From positions 4,183,048-4,247,047 of the forward strand of contig OY482860.1 in the NCBI GenBank assembly GCA_960531495.1: a stretch of 64,000 nt of DNA, read 5' to 3'. Origin of the DNA: Zeus faber (taxonomy: Eukaryota > Chordata > Actinopteri > Zeiformes > Zeidae). The position numbers were made by a program, and so were the translations under genes. Shown here one piece after another: positions 49,216-61,940 of the stretch. The notes under the pieces are model-generated. The model ran no database searches. It had not been told where the DNA came from and saw nothing but the letters and a program-made list of their open reading frames with translations. Position 1 is the stretch's first letter. Each line of letters opens with the position of its first letter.

Positions 49216-51899
49216 CTTCAGCAGAACTTACCCTCGGCCCTGAGCAGACAGGCAGCTGCAGCAGAACTGGTCTCATTAAATTAAGAGAAGATTTGTGTTT
49301 CCTCAGCTGAGTTGGAGCATCCCTGCTCCTCCGAAGTGATTAAAATGCCTATTCTCGAATAACTTAGCAAGATATTCATCCATTCATGTTCAGTTGAACC
49401 TAGTGTTAAGGGCATTGATTTCCACGGCCACTTTTTATGTGTCCACTTGTATTCCTGATATTCATTTAGTGTCAGCATACCAAGAGCAAAATAATAAATA
49501 AACACAGAATGCCCCCTTAATTGATTTCGGACCGAATTCTCTTCATTCATTCAACAAAATGATTCTCTCTCGTTTTCAAGAAGGTTTATGGTTAGAAGAA
49601 GCGAGAAGAAACCATGACAGGATGGTTTGTTTAACCGTTGTATTATGTTTCAATGTTGAAGCAATGAATACTGTTTCGGCCAGAAATGGCCGGTGCTCTA
49701 AGCCACCTCAAAATTGTAAGATATTCAACCATATTTAACCTCCTCCAAAAAGTAATTATTTCAAATAATCATGTCACTGACTATCATTGCAAGCTTCACC
49801 AGATATTTCAGTTATTTTTTCCGCATAGAACAGGTTTCCCTTGATATTACAACATTTGTTTTTCATTACAAAGCCCACAAGATGCACTCATTAGTCATCA
49901 AACTGTCCATGATGGTCATAATTAGCATGCTTTTTAAAAATTTGCTGGCATGTTTTTAGTATATTACACATGTCTTACATTTGATGAGGGCCAGATTTGG
50001 CACAAAAACATTCATTATGACAAGCTGCCCCAGTGGACTCGACATGATGATGACAAATGTAACCCACATCAAAACAGTCACATGAATAATTGAATTTAAT
50101 TTGTTTTTAATAACAAGACAGCATATTTTAATGAATAAATAAAGTACCAGGTTTGTGTCGTCCAGAACAATACTCTCTACTGACTGCTGTATGAAGAGTT
50201 CAAAGGCAGATTTTATGTCATGAACTTGTTATACTGCAAATCTGGTCGGCCCTAAAACCATTCTGATGATGTTTTCAACTGACAGTCTTCCCTGACTTTC
50301 AGGAAGGTTTGTGACCATCTCCATTCCATCAGCATTGCCTCTCTTTCAAGCTGTGTATTTTCTCCTTATTTACCCGAGGATGATTCATTGTACTCCGAAT
50401 TATGTTCAACAATGCCCTAAATTTCTGACACTTCCTTTCATATTTCACTGTCATTATCACCGTCTGAGGGCTTTATTGACTGAGAATCTTCTGCTCATGT
50501 TCCTCTTCTGACTGATTAAATGCTGAGTGGGACCTTTGTATGTCGATGTGTTGCCCCTCTCAGACAGCAAGAGAGTCAATTGTCATAATGTAGATCTGCA
50601 TCTGTTTCATGATAAGTCAATGAGGAATTGGTAAGATTTTTGAATACAGCAGCTTACATAGACTTATTAATACTAGCTGCTAGTTCATAAAGGCCTATTC
50701 TCCTTTGTGGCCAAAACTGGCTGAAGCATCAAAATGGGGTGCAAAGTGCTTATCGACATAAACAAAAACATCAAGATTTCAATATTCTGGACAGAAGTTA
50801 ATGACCCCAAATAAGGAAAAGTCACCTGGCCTCAGGCTGAAACAAGTATGTTAACCAGCCTTTTATTGATAACAAACACCTAAATATGGATCAAATATGA
50901 GGACTGTACACTCTGGAATCCGCTCCCCAGAGATGAAATGGGAGGGGGTTAACAAACCACAGCTGAGACCCTGGATCTGCTAACTCTTTTCTGCATCCCC
51001 AAACAACGGGGGTGCCGATTGGGACTGGATCAGGGGACCAAATGATGCTGTGTGTTGCCTCGGCCAAGACTGAATCAATAGACTCCCCACTCTCTTTCTC
51101 TCTCCCTGTTCACATGCAACCCACATTATTTTGTTTGATCTAAGCCTCCATAGGGAACCCCTGTCTTCTAGATCAGGCTATAAAATGGAAGACTCACCTG
51201 AATCATTTTTTAGATGCAATTTCTCCTTTGTGTCTAAGAGATCTGAATGAATATGAACCAATGTCAAATCATTCAGTAAGTGGAGTTACACTATTTCTGC
51301 AGATGTTTCTATGAAAAATGATCCAACTCTAATCACGATGCAAAACAACAAAATTACAATAACAGCTAAAGGTATTAACTCTCATACTGCCAGGCTGCCA
51401 TCTAGTGGCCAGCAGATCAAAACTGCGATAACCACCAGTATTGCAATGTCCATTGTGTGTGGTATAAACAGATTAAAGATGATCATTTTATTAGTCGTGT
51501 TGAAATTATGTTTTAATAGACAGTAATTATAATTCGTCTAAATAGCTAATTAGTCACAAATGTTATGTTACTGATAGAATGGTTGAAAGATGACTGATGT
51601 TTGAAGAATTTATTTTTCATTTATCATTTTATTTGATATGTTTGTATGTAAACCATTATCTCAAGAGTTTGTTTTAAAATCATTAATTGGTTCGAACATA
51701 GAGTTGTGTGAAGCTAGGTGACCTTTGTGTGTAAAGAAATCACAATAACTAGGTAGAAAGAATTAGCAGCCAGTAAGAAAGGTGGCACACAAAAACTCCT
51801 CTGCTATTTTAAGAAGGTCAGACACCCAAACTCCTCGTTCCCTGGAGAGCATTTTAAAAGAAGCTGTTGACCATGGAATCTTCAGGCGGGTCCTCACTC

Positions 51900-52390
51900 G
51901 ACCTTAAAAACTTTTCATTTTATTTTATGTTATTTATTTTAGTTTATTCATATTATATATATTTAGGTTATTTTAAGTTTTTGAACGTCTTTTCTGTAAG
52001 TCTTTGTTTTCGCCAAAGTTCGCACACAATTTAAATTCTACAAAACAAGCTTGCTTCCGCCACCAGCTGAGGGATTGTGTTTACTTATTTTCTTTATTTT
52101 ATTTTGTCCTGTATCCTGTATTCATTTGCCTATTTTCTTTATCATTTTACAATTTTTATTTTCAGATATTTTAAAATTATTTCTTTATCATTTATTCTCT
52201 TATTTATTTTACTCTTTTTTCATTTATCCAAGTAGTTGGCATAATAAAATAAATCCTATGTTTTGGAAAGAAACAAGTCTGTTTGTGTTCCTTAAGAGGT
52301 GAGTAGTAAATGTATCGGACAAGATCTCCACCAATCCTTGTGAGACTGATAAATTAAAGTTAATTTGGTTAATTTGCTGTTCTCACAGAA
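51900..52390 (+). repeat. possible LTR end followed by a primer-binding-site-like sequence
   Basis: AATAAAATAAATCC poly(A) signal near 52241 is followed by a 140-base segment ending CTGTTCTCACA, then after 3 bases TTGGTGCCCCG. TGGTGCC directly past an LTR's terminal CA is what a tRNA primer-binding site (for example tRNA-His) looks like. There is no second LTR or internal coding sequence. Confidence 0.3.
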
Positions 52391-52876
52391 TTGGTGCCCC
52401 GTAAATAAAAGTCAGTTAATATGAAAATTTAGTTATATTTAGTTTAAGAAACCATTCAATATGAATTATGCCAAATGTGGTACTTAGCTCTTTTTGTTTG
52501 CAAATTGACAGTTGAGTCTCTGTGAACGCCTCAGTGTGTCTGGCTGCAGTTACAGAGTCGAGAACAAACTACTCCTTCGTCAGAATGACTCCCGATCCCT
52601 GAATCATTTGAAAGATTTGTTGCCTATGAACGAATGTTTGCGAGTCTCACCCCCACTAGTTTCAAACAAGGGCATATTTCGGAAATTCATCTATCATCTT
52701 TGCACTTTTCTGGCATAAATCTCTTAAGAATCATGTTGTGTTTATGATACATACATATTTAAAGCCAATAGCCAATACAAATGTTTCACAATATTCTTGA
52801 GGTAATGTGAAATGTCTGTCGTAAATTGACTTAATAGGGTTCAAAGGGGGAAAAGAAAAGGGTTTTTGTGTCTTAC

Positions 52877-52970
52877 CCCGCCTGGGTGGCCATCAGAGGC
52901 AGTGACAACCAAGCGGAACTGGTCAGCAGTCTCTCTGTCCAGAGGCTTCCCCAGAAGCAACAGACCAATC
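52877..52970 (-). CDS. pcdh15: pcdh15 exon, C-terminal third of cadherin repeat EC6
   Basis: 94-bp exon coding 31 residues plus one leading base. The 3' splice site is CTCTCCACAG at its upstream edge and the 5' splice site is GTAAGA. It encodes the F/G strands of a cadherin repeat: a short hydrophobic strand ending in LGKPL, then the calcium-binding LDRE motif, then FRLVVTASDG. It aligns with the end of human PCDH15 EC6 (LGKALDRE, ITASDG). It is the most upstream exon here. The exon with the first part of EC6 must lie beyond base 64000, so the intron is at least 11 kb. The frame continues without a gap into the exon ending at 44872. Confidence 0.92.
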
Positions 52971-54335
52971 CTGTGGAGAGACGCCAAACAAAGAAAATAA
53001 ACGTCATTACAATCTCTACGGTCACTTCAAGTCATTTCAGGCTCATTTTTTATGGCACTTTATCACAGTGCGAGTGTTAAAATGTTTTTTTTCCCAGGAC
53101 AATCAGCAACCCCTCAGGTCGTCAGAAGGGAATTATGAACCCTAAACCGAAGCAAGGAACATTTGCCAAGAGGCTGAAAAAGAGCAGGATCCAGCTTACA
53201 GGATTTCTATGGGAACAATTCGAGCCAAGTGGGTGATAAAACCGAGAGTAATGGAAACTATCATCGTCCATTAGCAGATAAAACCTGCCATAAATCTCGA
53301 AAATAAGCAACTTTTCATCCAAAATTCAATAAAATATCCACGTCTTATAGATATGTGGACATATGTGATCCACATCGTACTTTAGGGTCCCCTTTGAAAT
53401 TTGAAATTTTTATTTTTTGACATGATACGAAAGTGTAGAATCAGCGCTTCAAAACAAGTTTTTACTTGTGGGAATCACTATTTTGGAAGCTTTTACTTGA
53501 AACAGAAGTTCTGAGAAATCAGGCTATAAAGTTTTTTAAGCATTTCCAGACTTTTGAAGCACAAAATAAACATTCAGAAAAACAATTAGTGAGTTATGGT
53601 TACATTTGAATAGTGCTGAACTCCTTCAATGAGATAATGTTGAATGTGTTTTTTCTGAAATAATATTTGAATCATTAATATATAAAATGCATAATTCAAG
53701 TTAATCCTTTAATTTTAGTATTTTTTTTTCATTCTAAGTTCATGCTCACTGTAGTAGCATGGCCACTCTATTATAGTAACTTCTAGTAACTTCTAAACAT
53801 TCCCATTTCCTGCATTTATTGTTTTGTAACAATGATAGTTTGAAGAAAGTGACAACCTCACCAGGGGAATGCAATTCCCGGAATACAAGTGGAACCGTAA
53901 AGGGAACCGTAAGATCACCGTTTGCGCTGTTTTGCAAGTTCAGCACATTGATGAGTGCCTTAAAAGAAGCACTGTGACATCACAGATTGGGGCATGGCTA
54001 AATGGAAAGGTGTAGATAACAATAAACAAAACAAATAAAGGTTGAAATCAACACAAGGAAATAATACATGTCTTAATATTGGAGGCCTACAAACACGTTA
54101 TCAGCCCCCCAAAAAAACATGATTTGGTGCTTTATTACTATTAGGGACGCAGAGGGCAGCGTTTTCTTTCCCCCGCCCCACGCCTTTCTCTTCCTCCCAA
54201 AGTACAGACGGACGACAAAGAAAGGCAGCAGCATATTTTACAGCCAGGTCCCTCACAAGGTGTAATTTAGTATTTAGGCAATCCAGACACAGTCTGGAAG
54301 CACTCCGCAGCCAAATGACCCATTATCTTTGTTCG

Positions 54336-54527
<192 letters not shown>

Positions 54528-54736
54528 TGTAGAGAATGGACGGCTGCAGCTAAAGACACTTAGATTAATATCTATAATTTATACATTTCCCTTCTGTTGG
54601 CCACTGCTGCACATTGCTGATTCAAAGCCCCCGTGACCAGGCAGTCCAGATGCAGGCCAGCCGTTACTCCCTCCCCAGTCTCCCCCTCCACTGTCTCCCC
54701 CCACCCGGCCCCTCACCTAGCATCCACCCGCTGAGG

Positions 54737-55432
54737 ACCTGACCAGCCACAAGATTACAACCACTGAGAGGTGAAATGAATAACATTGCTCATCTCGTTC
54801 CAATGGCACCTGTCAAGGGATGGAATATAATAGGCAGCAAGCGAACAGTCAGTTCTTAAAGTTGATGTGTAAGGATCCAATCAGTCAGAGCATTTCCAAA
54901 ATGGCAGGTCTTGTGGGGTGTTCCTGGTACACAGTGGTTAGAACCAACCAAAGAGGGACAACTGGTGCACCGGCAACAGGGTCATGGGCCCCCATGGGCT
55001 CATTGATGTACGTGGGGAGCTAAGGCTAGACCATCTGGTTGGATCCTACGGAAGAGCTACTGTAGCACAAACTGCTGGGTCAGAACACACAGTGCATCGC
55101 AGCTTGATGCGTATAGAGCTGTGTAGGCACAGACTGGTCAGAGTGCCCATGCTGCCCTTTGTCCAGCACACCACACAAAGCACCTACAATGGGCATGTGA
55201 GTGTCAACGCTGGACCATGGAGCAATGGAACAAGGTGGCCTGGTCTGATGAATCACGTTTTCTTCTACATCATGTAGATGGCCGGGGTTAGAATCCGATC
55301 TGATCGAGCATCTGTGGGATGTGCTGGAACAACAAGCCCGATCCATGGGGCACCCACCTATGCCACATACCACAGGACACCTTCAGAGGTCTTGTGGAGT
55401 CCATGCATCGAGGGGTCAGAGCTGTTTTGGGT
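54737..55432 (+). mobile_element. Tc1-like transposon, internally deleted copy F
   Basis: Left end GACCAGCCACAAGATTACAA and CACCTGTCAAGG. The transposase is readable in pieces: helix-turn-helix with SQSISKMAGLVGCSW, then SEHTVHRSLM, MEQWNKVAWSDESRF-like (about 55215-55260) and, after a deletion at about 55285-55300, the IEHLWDVLE region and FRGLVESMHR to 55420. The catalytic middle is deleted. The terminal piece of the same family occurs alone at 17815-17856. Confidence 0.85.
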
Positions 55433-56353
55433 TAGGGTTGGGGGCAGTTACACACGGTTCCGCAGCTCCTATCAGAGCGATCTTTTCTCCAAACAAAGCA
55501 AATAAAAACTCTAGATGTATTTAATTTACTCAGTTTCCAGCTGCTGCATAGTAGATTGCTGATAGATCCTGAAAAAATCCCGCCTGAGTTCTCACGGTCT
55601 GGTGGCAAACCCTGCGGCCCGGTGTGGTCTGCGAGCCAGTGGTTGGGAACCTCTGCCCGAAAGGACATTCCGTGGTGATGGTCAGGTTTATTTCCCACCT
55701 TCATCGCCACATAAGTGTAATTACTGGTCAAAGACACTTTCCCTTGTACACACAGGAACACGCTGGAGGAGAGGGAGATGCGTCGGTGCGGCGTGAGTCT
55801 CTGCCGACGCAGACTTGGCACAGTTACCGGATTATTTCCGGATTATTTCTCTCTAATGTGCGTTCACTGCAACAACCTGGATGAATTTATGTTGTACTTT
55901 ATTGCTTAAACTTATCCGGAAGGGAACAGGCAGAGAATCAAGGTCCAGGGAAATAGGCAGAGAATCAGAGTACAGGGAATCAGGCAGAGGTTCAGACGGA
56001 AGGTACAGGAAACAGGTCATAAATTAGACACAGCAGTATTGACACAGTGGATACAACGATGATCTGACAAGGACTGAGTGGACAGCGAACAGGGTTAATA
56101 TAGGTGGAGTGAGGAAGGTGAAGGCAGCTGGAGCAACATTCCTTTCCAATAAACACAATAAACATGCACAGCATCGTCCTTCACACCTGAGCTGCTCTGC
56201 TCATGATTATTTATGCTTAAGCATTAGCGGAGAAATATAATAAAACAAACAATCTCCCCTCACTGATGTCAGATTGAATGGGTAACATGATTGTTCTGGC
56301 CTCTATTAGTCATTATTTGTGTTGTGACTTTTATTTTGTAGAAATTCCTCCAC

Positions 56354-58316
56354 GTGCAGGAAATGGTTATGACGAAATCACATTCTTCCTATGCAGTGAA
56401 GCGTGTGTGCCACCAAAAAGTTATCGACCAACATACTTGTTCTTTCCGTGGTCCGTTCCGCGGTGCTGTCTGTGGTCAGACACAGAGTTGGAAAAGACGG
56501 CTCTGCTCAACACGCCTATCTCAGACTCTTTGGCGATACTCTAGCCGAGACTATCAAGCACCTCAGGAGGAGGGAGGAGTAGTGGCAGCAGCTCTCCGTG
56601 CACCTGCCATTTGCAGGAAGGTGCAAGGTCCCGTCCATGGTCCACAACAGCCACCGGAGTACATTCCGGGCCGTGCAGCAGCAAGACGAGCACAGAAGAG
56701 GCACACTGTGGAGACCCCCGAAGCACCACCGGCACCACTGCCCGTGGCATCGGGATCTCCTCCCGATACCTGCTCAACCAAGAGAGGCGTGCACCTGGTC
56801 ATACCCGCCCCTGGGGGTCCCCAGGAGGAGACGGCAGTGACGATGTACAGGGGAAAGCGCCGAGCAGGACAGACCGTCAGTCAGTTAACAAGGCTGCTGC
56901 GGCGCAACCCACTCTGGTGGCCGTACTTCCCCACTCTAACTGGGAGGGAGGTTCTGTTTATTGAACAGTTTTATTGTAAATTAACCAATGTCATGTTTTT
57001 ACCCAGTCGTGAAAGAGTATTCTTCCACTGATGATCATGGCTCGTGCCATAGCAACTTCTACCCAATTTAAAGTAGTGTTGTCTGCCCGTGGCACAAGGG
57101 ATTAGGGGCCTATCGTTACGGTTACTGGTGCCTCTCACCTGCGGAACCCGGGTTGTGTTTATTGAACAGTTTTATTGTAAATAAACCACTGTTATGTTTT
57201 TACCTAATCGAGAAAGTATTCTTCCACTGATGATCAGGGCTTTTTCCTCTCTGCTTCTCTTCCTTGTGTCGTAGCAACTTCTACTCAATTTAAAGTTGTG
57301 TTGTCTGCTCGTGGCACAAGGGATTAGGGGCCTCTCGTTAAGGGTACTGCCGCGTCTCACCTGTGGTGCCTGGGGTGTACAACAGAGTGAGTGATTCCAG
57401 ACTCTCCCACACATATGGTGAGCTCTGAGTCCTCAGACCCATGCCCCTAAGAGGGTGCATTGAGTCAAATGGCTTGACGTCTCTCCCTGGATGGAAGGAG
57501 TGTGGAGCCCTTCCTTGATGAATGGAATAAAGTTTTATCATCCTCCACGGTACCTCATAGGTGGGTGCGCGTTATGTCCGGGCGGGACTCCCACGATTGT
57601 GGGAGGTAAATAACCCTCGCGAGGCGCGTTGCCCCCCGGCCGGCCTACAATAAGCGTCTGATAGCATCAACAGAGGAAGCTCCTCCTCTGAACATAGAGA
57701 TAGCGGTTTTCCTCTGCAGGTGGGGCCTGACAGTGGTACCGAACTGGTGCTGAACTTCAGAACAGAGGGTTTTAGTGAGATTACACCCGAATCCGAAGCC
57801 TACGGGCAGAGTGCGTCCATTTCCGGATTACACATGCTGAATCACCACATCGCGACTCCTCCATTCCGCATGCTCACAGTAAAGGTACTGCGCGGGCGGT
57901 CCTCAAGGGCGATTGTTCCACAAGCATTGACCTAGAGGACTTCCAAATCCTGATAGCGCCGACACACAGGCAGTTAATCCGCTTCACCTTCCAGAGAATA
58001 GCCTACAAGTTCACCAGGTTTGTTGTTCCACTACAAGCTTGGTCTGCACGTCTTCTCTCGCTGGATAGTGGCGACACACTGCTGTGTCGTCTGTGGATCA
58101 GAATCCTGATATACCCTGACGACCTCCTGATCTTGGAGCCCTCTGTGGAGCCACCGATCCTGCACACCAAGCTCAAATCTGCACACCCACACATAAACTT
58201 TGGGGTCATGATAAAGTGGGAGAGGGATGTACGTCCGGGCCGAGTCTGCTTTATACACAGGTCTTCAGGGATGCCTCCCTGACAGGATGGGGTGGGACCT
58301 GTTGTGGTCAGGCGGT
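56354..58316 (+). pseudogene. DIRS-like retroelement remnant
   Basis: The segment 57860-58316 carries a decayed DIRS-type reverse transcriptase and RNase H region: PFRMLTVK, IDLEDFQILIAPTHRQLIRF-like, TFQRIAYKFTR, RILIYPDDLLILE (position of the YLDD motif, here PDD) and FRDASLTGWGG. Frames change repeatedly. The upstream open frame (56354-57031, 225 residues, Arg/Pro-rich) may be gag-like sequence of the same element, but I do not recognise it. DIRS elements use a tyrosine recombinase. None was seen. The relic stops where the L2 element begins. Confidence 0.6.
56951..57370 (+). repeat. tandem duplication, about 200-bp unit
   Basis: GTTTATTGAACAGTTTTATT starts unit 1 at 56954 and unit 2 at 57155. 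Both continue through ATGTTTTTACC, TTCTTCCACTGATGATCA, TAGCAACTTCTAC and GGCACAAGGGATTAGGGGCC. Unit 2 has an extra pyrimidine insert (CTCTCTGCTTCTCTTCC). Confidence 0.92.
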
Positions 58317-58379
58317 AGGAGACAGTCGGAGACGGTCTCTACCGCCGCCAGCCTCGTTCCCACTGCCGCCAGACTATCC

Positions 58380-59042
58380 ATCGCCTCCCTGGGCCTCCGC
58401 TCCCGAGCCAGTTGCTGGCTGCTCTACCGCCGCGGGCCTCACTGTTTTCAACCACTGACTTGGACTGCCTGCCTGTGCCGCCTCCAGGAGGACGGGGCTC
58501 TCCTGGTCGGCTACTGCTGTCCCTCGGATCTCCTTTGTTGCCGGACCTTAATCCATGCTCATTGTCAGCTCCTCCATGGTTCAACACATCACCCTGGCTG
58601 CGGCTAAAACCATCTGCTACCTGGGTGCTCTTGTCCGGGATATAGACTCCAGCATCCCACAGCTGCTGAATCAAAGCCGTCCGCCTACACTGTTCTTATC
58701 CACGTCGGAACCAACGATCTCAGGAACAAACAATCGGAGACACTTAAAGAAGACTTTATGAAGCTTATTGACAGTCTTGTACAGTCGTACTGCCGGTTCA
58801 TCGTCTCCGGCCCGCTGCCGTGTCCCAGCTTTGGAGATGTAAAATTCAAGCCTGTCCTTCAGCTACACACATGGCTCAAGGGATACTGCTGCTCCCTCAA
58901 CGTACCGTTTGTGGACAACTTCGGCACCTTCTTGAACCGTCCAAATGTCTTCAGACAGGTTGGAGTTCATCCAAACTTTCACAGATCACGCCTCCTCGCC
59001 TTAAACATGGAACTTACACTGAAATCGTCTGTTCGCTGCTGA
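58380..59042 (+). pseudogene. L2 LINE ORF1 with SGNH/GDSL-esterase-like domain
   Basis: After a Pro-rich leader (PPPGGRGSPGRLLLSLGSPL) a domain in two frames reads AAAKTICYLGALVRDIDSSI, then (frameshift near 58705) HVGTNDLRNK-type sequence, SLVQSYCRFIVSGPLPCPSF, and VDNFGTFLNRPNVFRQVGVH. This is the block order of SGNH hydrolases (GTND block, then the final D-x-x-H as VHPNFH). CR1/L2-clade elements are known to carry such an esterase in ORF1. The frameshift disables it. Confidence 0.75.
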
Positions 59043-59099
59043 TGTTGGGTGAGTCCGATCCACTCTGACATTAATGACTGTCACTCTGCTCTACAAATT

Positions 59100-61799
59100 C
59101 CTGTACTTATAAACCATAGACCAAAATTACACAACTTCCCTGTAACATACAGGAATTTAAACAATTTACTACCGGTTCGGACTAAAACTCTCAGTACCCC
59201 GCAAAACCATGCACCCAGAACAATAAAAATGTCTCTATTAAACGTAAGGTCACTAAATAATAAGTCATTTTTAGTTAATGAGCTTATAAGTACTCATAAC
59301 CTGGATTCCGCTCTATTAACTGAGACCTGGCTGGATAGAAATGGCTCAGTCGCACTCATTGAGACAGCACCTCCTAATTTCAAGTTCATCCAAACCACGA
59401 GAGCTGACCAGAGAGGCGGTGGAATAGCTGCTGTCTTCTCTGGTATCTATACCTGCAAGGAAATCCTCCTTGGAGAATTCACGTCTTTTGAACACCTTGC
59501 TATATCTATAAACTGCAGTGCCCCGATTTTAATCATCGCTGTCTATCGGCCACCAAAATCGAAATGTGGCTTTCTTGATTAATTCTCTGAGCTACTGTCC
59601 AAGGTCTCCACTGAATATGGTTGTGTAATTATCTCAGGTGATTTTTATATTCATGTTGACAATCAAACAGACCCAGATGCTCAACACTTCATTAGCCTAT
59701 TAGAGGCATTTGACCTCACTCAATACGTTTCTGGACCCACCCACAATAAGGGGCATACTCTGGACTAAGTCATATCAAAAGGACTAAATATCACTGTACC
59801 CTATGTCATGGATATTGCTATTTCAGATCACTGCTGTTGCATTTTCTTTGACGTGCTCTTCCTGTACAACAGAGGGGTACCCGAACAATTAAAAAACGTA
59901 TCATTAACAATAATACCATTGAAACCTTTAAGAGAATTGTAAATGAGTTACTGCTGTTCATGGCATCATCAACTGAGGATCCTCTGAACAACTTCAACTC
60001 CAAAATACAAAATATCATTGATAGGATTGAACCTGTTAAAACTAAAAACATAGAAAAACAAAAAGCCCCCTGGAGAAATGGATCAGTTATGAGGCAGCTT
60101 AAGATAACAGAACGAAAATGGAGAAAGCCAAATCTTCAGGTTCATCATGAAATTTGCAAGGATAGACTCAATCGATACAATATAGAAATGAAACAGGCCA
60201 GACAGTCTTTCTTCTCTAAAATCATTAATGAAAACCTCAACAATAGTAAAGTGCTCTTCTTCACTCTTGATCACAACAACCAGTCAGAGATGCTCTCCAC
60301 TGAAAAATGTGAGGAGTTCGCTACATTCTTCAGTAACAAAATTATAGCTATCAGACAGAATATTAGTGCCTCAACATCCAGAAATGAACCTACATTCCAG
60401 GTCTACAGTAATATGACTGCTGCCCTGTCTCATTTCGTCCCCTTAGACATAAAAAGACTGGAAGATGTTGTTGGTCAGCTCAGGTCCTCCACCTGCTGCC
60501 TGGACCCCCTCCCTACCACATTTTTTAAAAGTTTTTAACTGCCTAGCACATGAGGTATTAGAAATTTTAAACGGCTCTCTTCAATCAGGTATATTCCCTG
60601 CAGCATTTAAATCAGCTGTCATTAAACCACTCCTGAAGAAGAGCAATCTCGATAAAACAGTTATTGGCAACTACAGGCCCATTTCCAACCTGCCGTTCCT
60701 CAGCAAAATACTTGAAAAAACAGTTTACCTTTAGCTAAACAACTATCTAACCTCAAACAGCCTTTTAGACACCTATCAATTTGGCTTTCGACCTCACCAT
60801 AGCACAGAAACAGCACTTGTTAAAGTTCTGAACAATCTACACATAAACACTGATGCAAAAAAACTATCTGTTCTTCTGCTCCTGGATCTCCGTGCTGCCT
60901 TCGACACTGTTGACCATCAGATTTTATTAGCGAGATTACAAAAATGGTTCTAAATTGGTTCAAAACCTACCTACCTAGCTAGGACAGGCAGTTCTTCGTG
61001 TCCATTGGAGATTTTGTGTCAAACAAAGTGGATATTGTATGTGGAGATATTGTAAGGTTCGATTCTGGGACCATTATTGTTTAACCTTTATATGCTTCCA
61101 CTGGCACACATTGTAAAGAAACACAAAATAAATGACCATAATTATGCAGATGATTCACAACTGTACATATCCCTATCTCCTGATGACCTACTCCCCATAC
61201 ACTCCCTCACTCAGTGTATTAATGATATTAATGCATGGATGTCAAAGAACTTTTTACAACTGAACAAAGACAAAACAGAAATATCATCTTATCATCTTTG
61301 GTGCAAAGGCTCAAAGACAGAAAATTGCAGCTCATCTTAGTTCTCTGTCCCTGGAGAGCAAGAATGAAGCCAAAAATCTGGGTGTAATCATAGCGATCTA
61401 AAATTTTAAGAGCCATATAAATCAAATCACAAAATCCTTTTACCATCTAAAAAACATTTCAAAATTAAGAGGCTTCCTGTCAAAAGCAGACTATTATTCT
61501 ATTCACCGGCCTCCCGAAATCAGCTGTGCAGGGGCTACAGTTAATCCAAAATGCGGCTGCAAGTGTTCTCACTGGGATAAAAAAGTTTGAACATATCACA
61601 CCTGTTCTTGGATCTCTCAGGTCCACAGGCAGTGGTCTTTTAACTATCCCTTGTACCAACTCTAAAGCAGGAGAAGCTGCTTTCTGTATATATGCCCCAA
61701 GTAAATGAAACACCCTACCAAGGGACCTGAGAGAGGCCCCCACACTGAATACTTTTAAAAGCAGGTTAAAAACCTTGCTGTTCGCTACAGTCTACGACT
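59100..61799 (+). pseudogene. L2 LINE ORF2, endonuclease and reverse transcriptase
   Basis: The AP-endonuclease part (59229-59850) has MSLLNVRSLNNKSFLVNELI, LLTETWLD, RGGGIAAVF, AVYRPPKS, ISGDF and ISDHC, with stops at 59580 and 59766. The reverse transcriptase part has AVIKPLLKKSNLD, NYRPISNLPFLSKILEK (60668-60720), [35 protein letters not shown] and HNYADDSQLY (61136-61165), the YADD catalytic motif. The C-terminus reads LREAPTLNTFKSRLKTLLFA and stops at about 61799. A deletion removes the segment between ITPVLGSL and TGSGLLTIP near 61620. Confidence 0.9.
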
Positions 61800-61940
61800 G
61801 ACTGACTGACGTCTGTCTGTCTGTCTGTCTGTCTGTGTTACTGGTGCTGTGGCTGCTGCTAACCGTATACCTAAACTTAACCCTTGTTTACCTTATGGCT
61901 TAAATTAAGCAACATCTCTAATTTATACCTCAACTTAACC

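Larger units (their letters stand above)
44873..52876. other. pcdh15 intron between EC6 exons
   Basis: Contains a G homopolymer (45267-45280), a repeat copy (46990-47290), a possible reverse copy of the 31-kb repeat (47691-48362), the CATC array (48580-49215) and a possible LTR (51900-52390). Paired short repeats near 45105-45175 and 46155-46215 share AATTGGCAAT and AAAAAAATAC. I see nothing identifiable in 49240-51850. Confidence 0.65.
58317..61840 (+). mobile_element. L2-type LINE, nearly full length but inactivated
   Basis: Contains an esterase-type ORF1 (58380-59042), an endonuclease-reverse transcriptase ORF2 (about 59100-61800) and a 3' end with a CTGT array (61800-61840). Non-LTR retrotransposons copy themselves by target-primed reverse transcription. 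A second, shorter copy lies at 19900-21420. Stops, frameshifts and internal deletions show it is dead. Confidence 0.88.

Noticed and set aside
48843-49243. Ser/His/Ile/Pro-rich open frames
   Set aside because: Translations of the CATC tetranucleotide array.
56354-57031. 225-residue open frame as a host gene
   Set aside because: No recognised domain, lies in a retroelement cluster, overlaps a tandem duplication, and has no splice or start evidence. Kept only as possible gag-like sequence.
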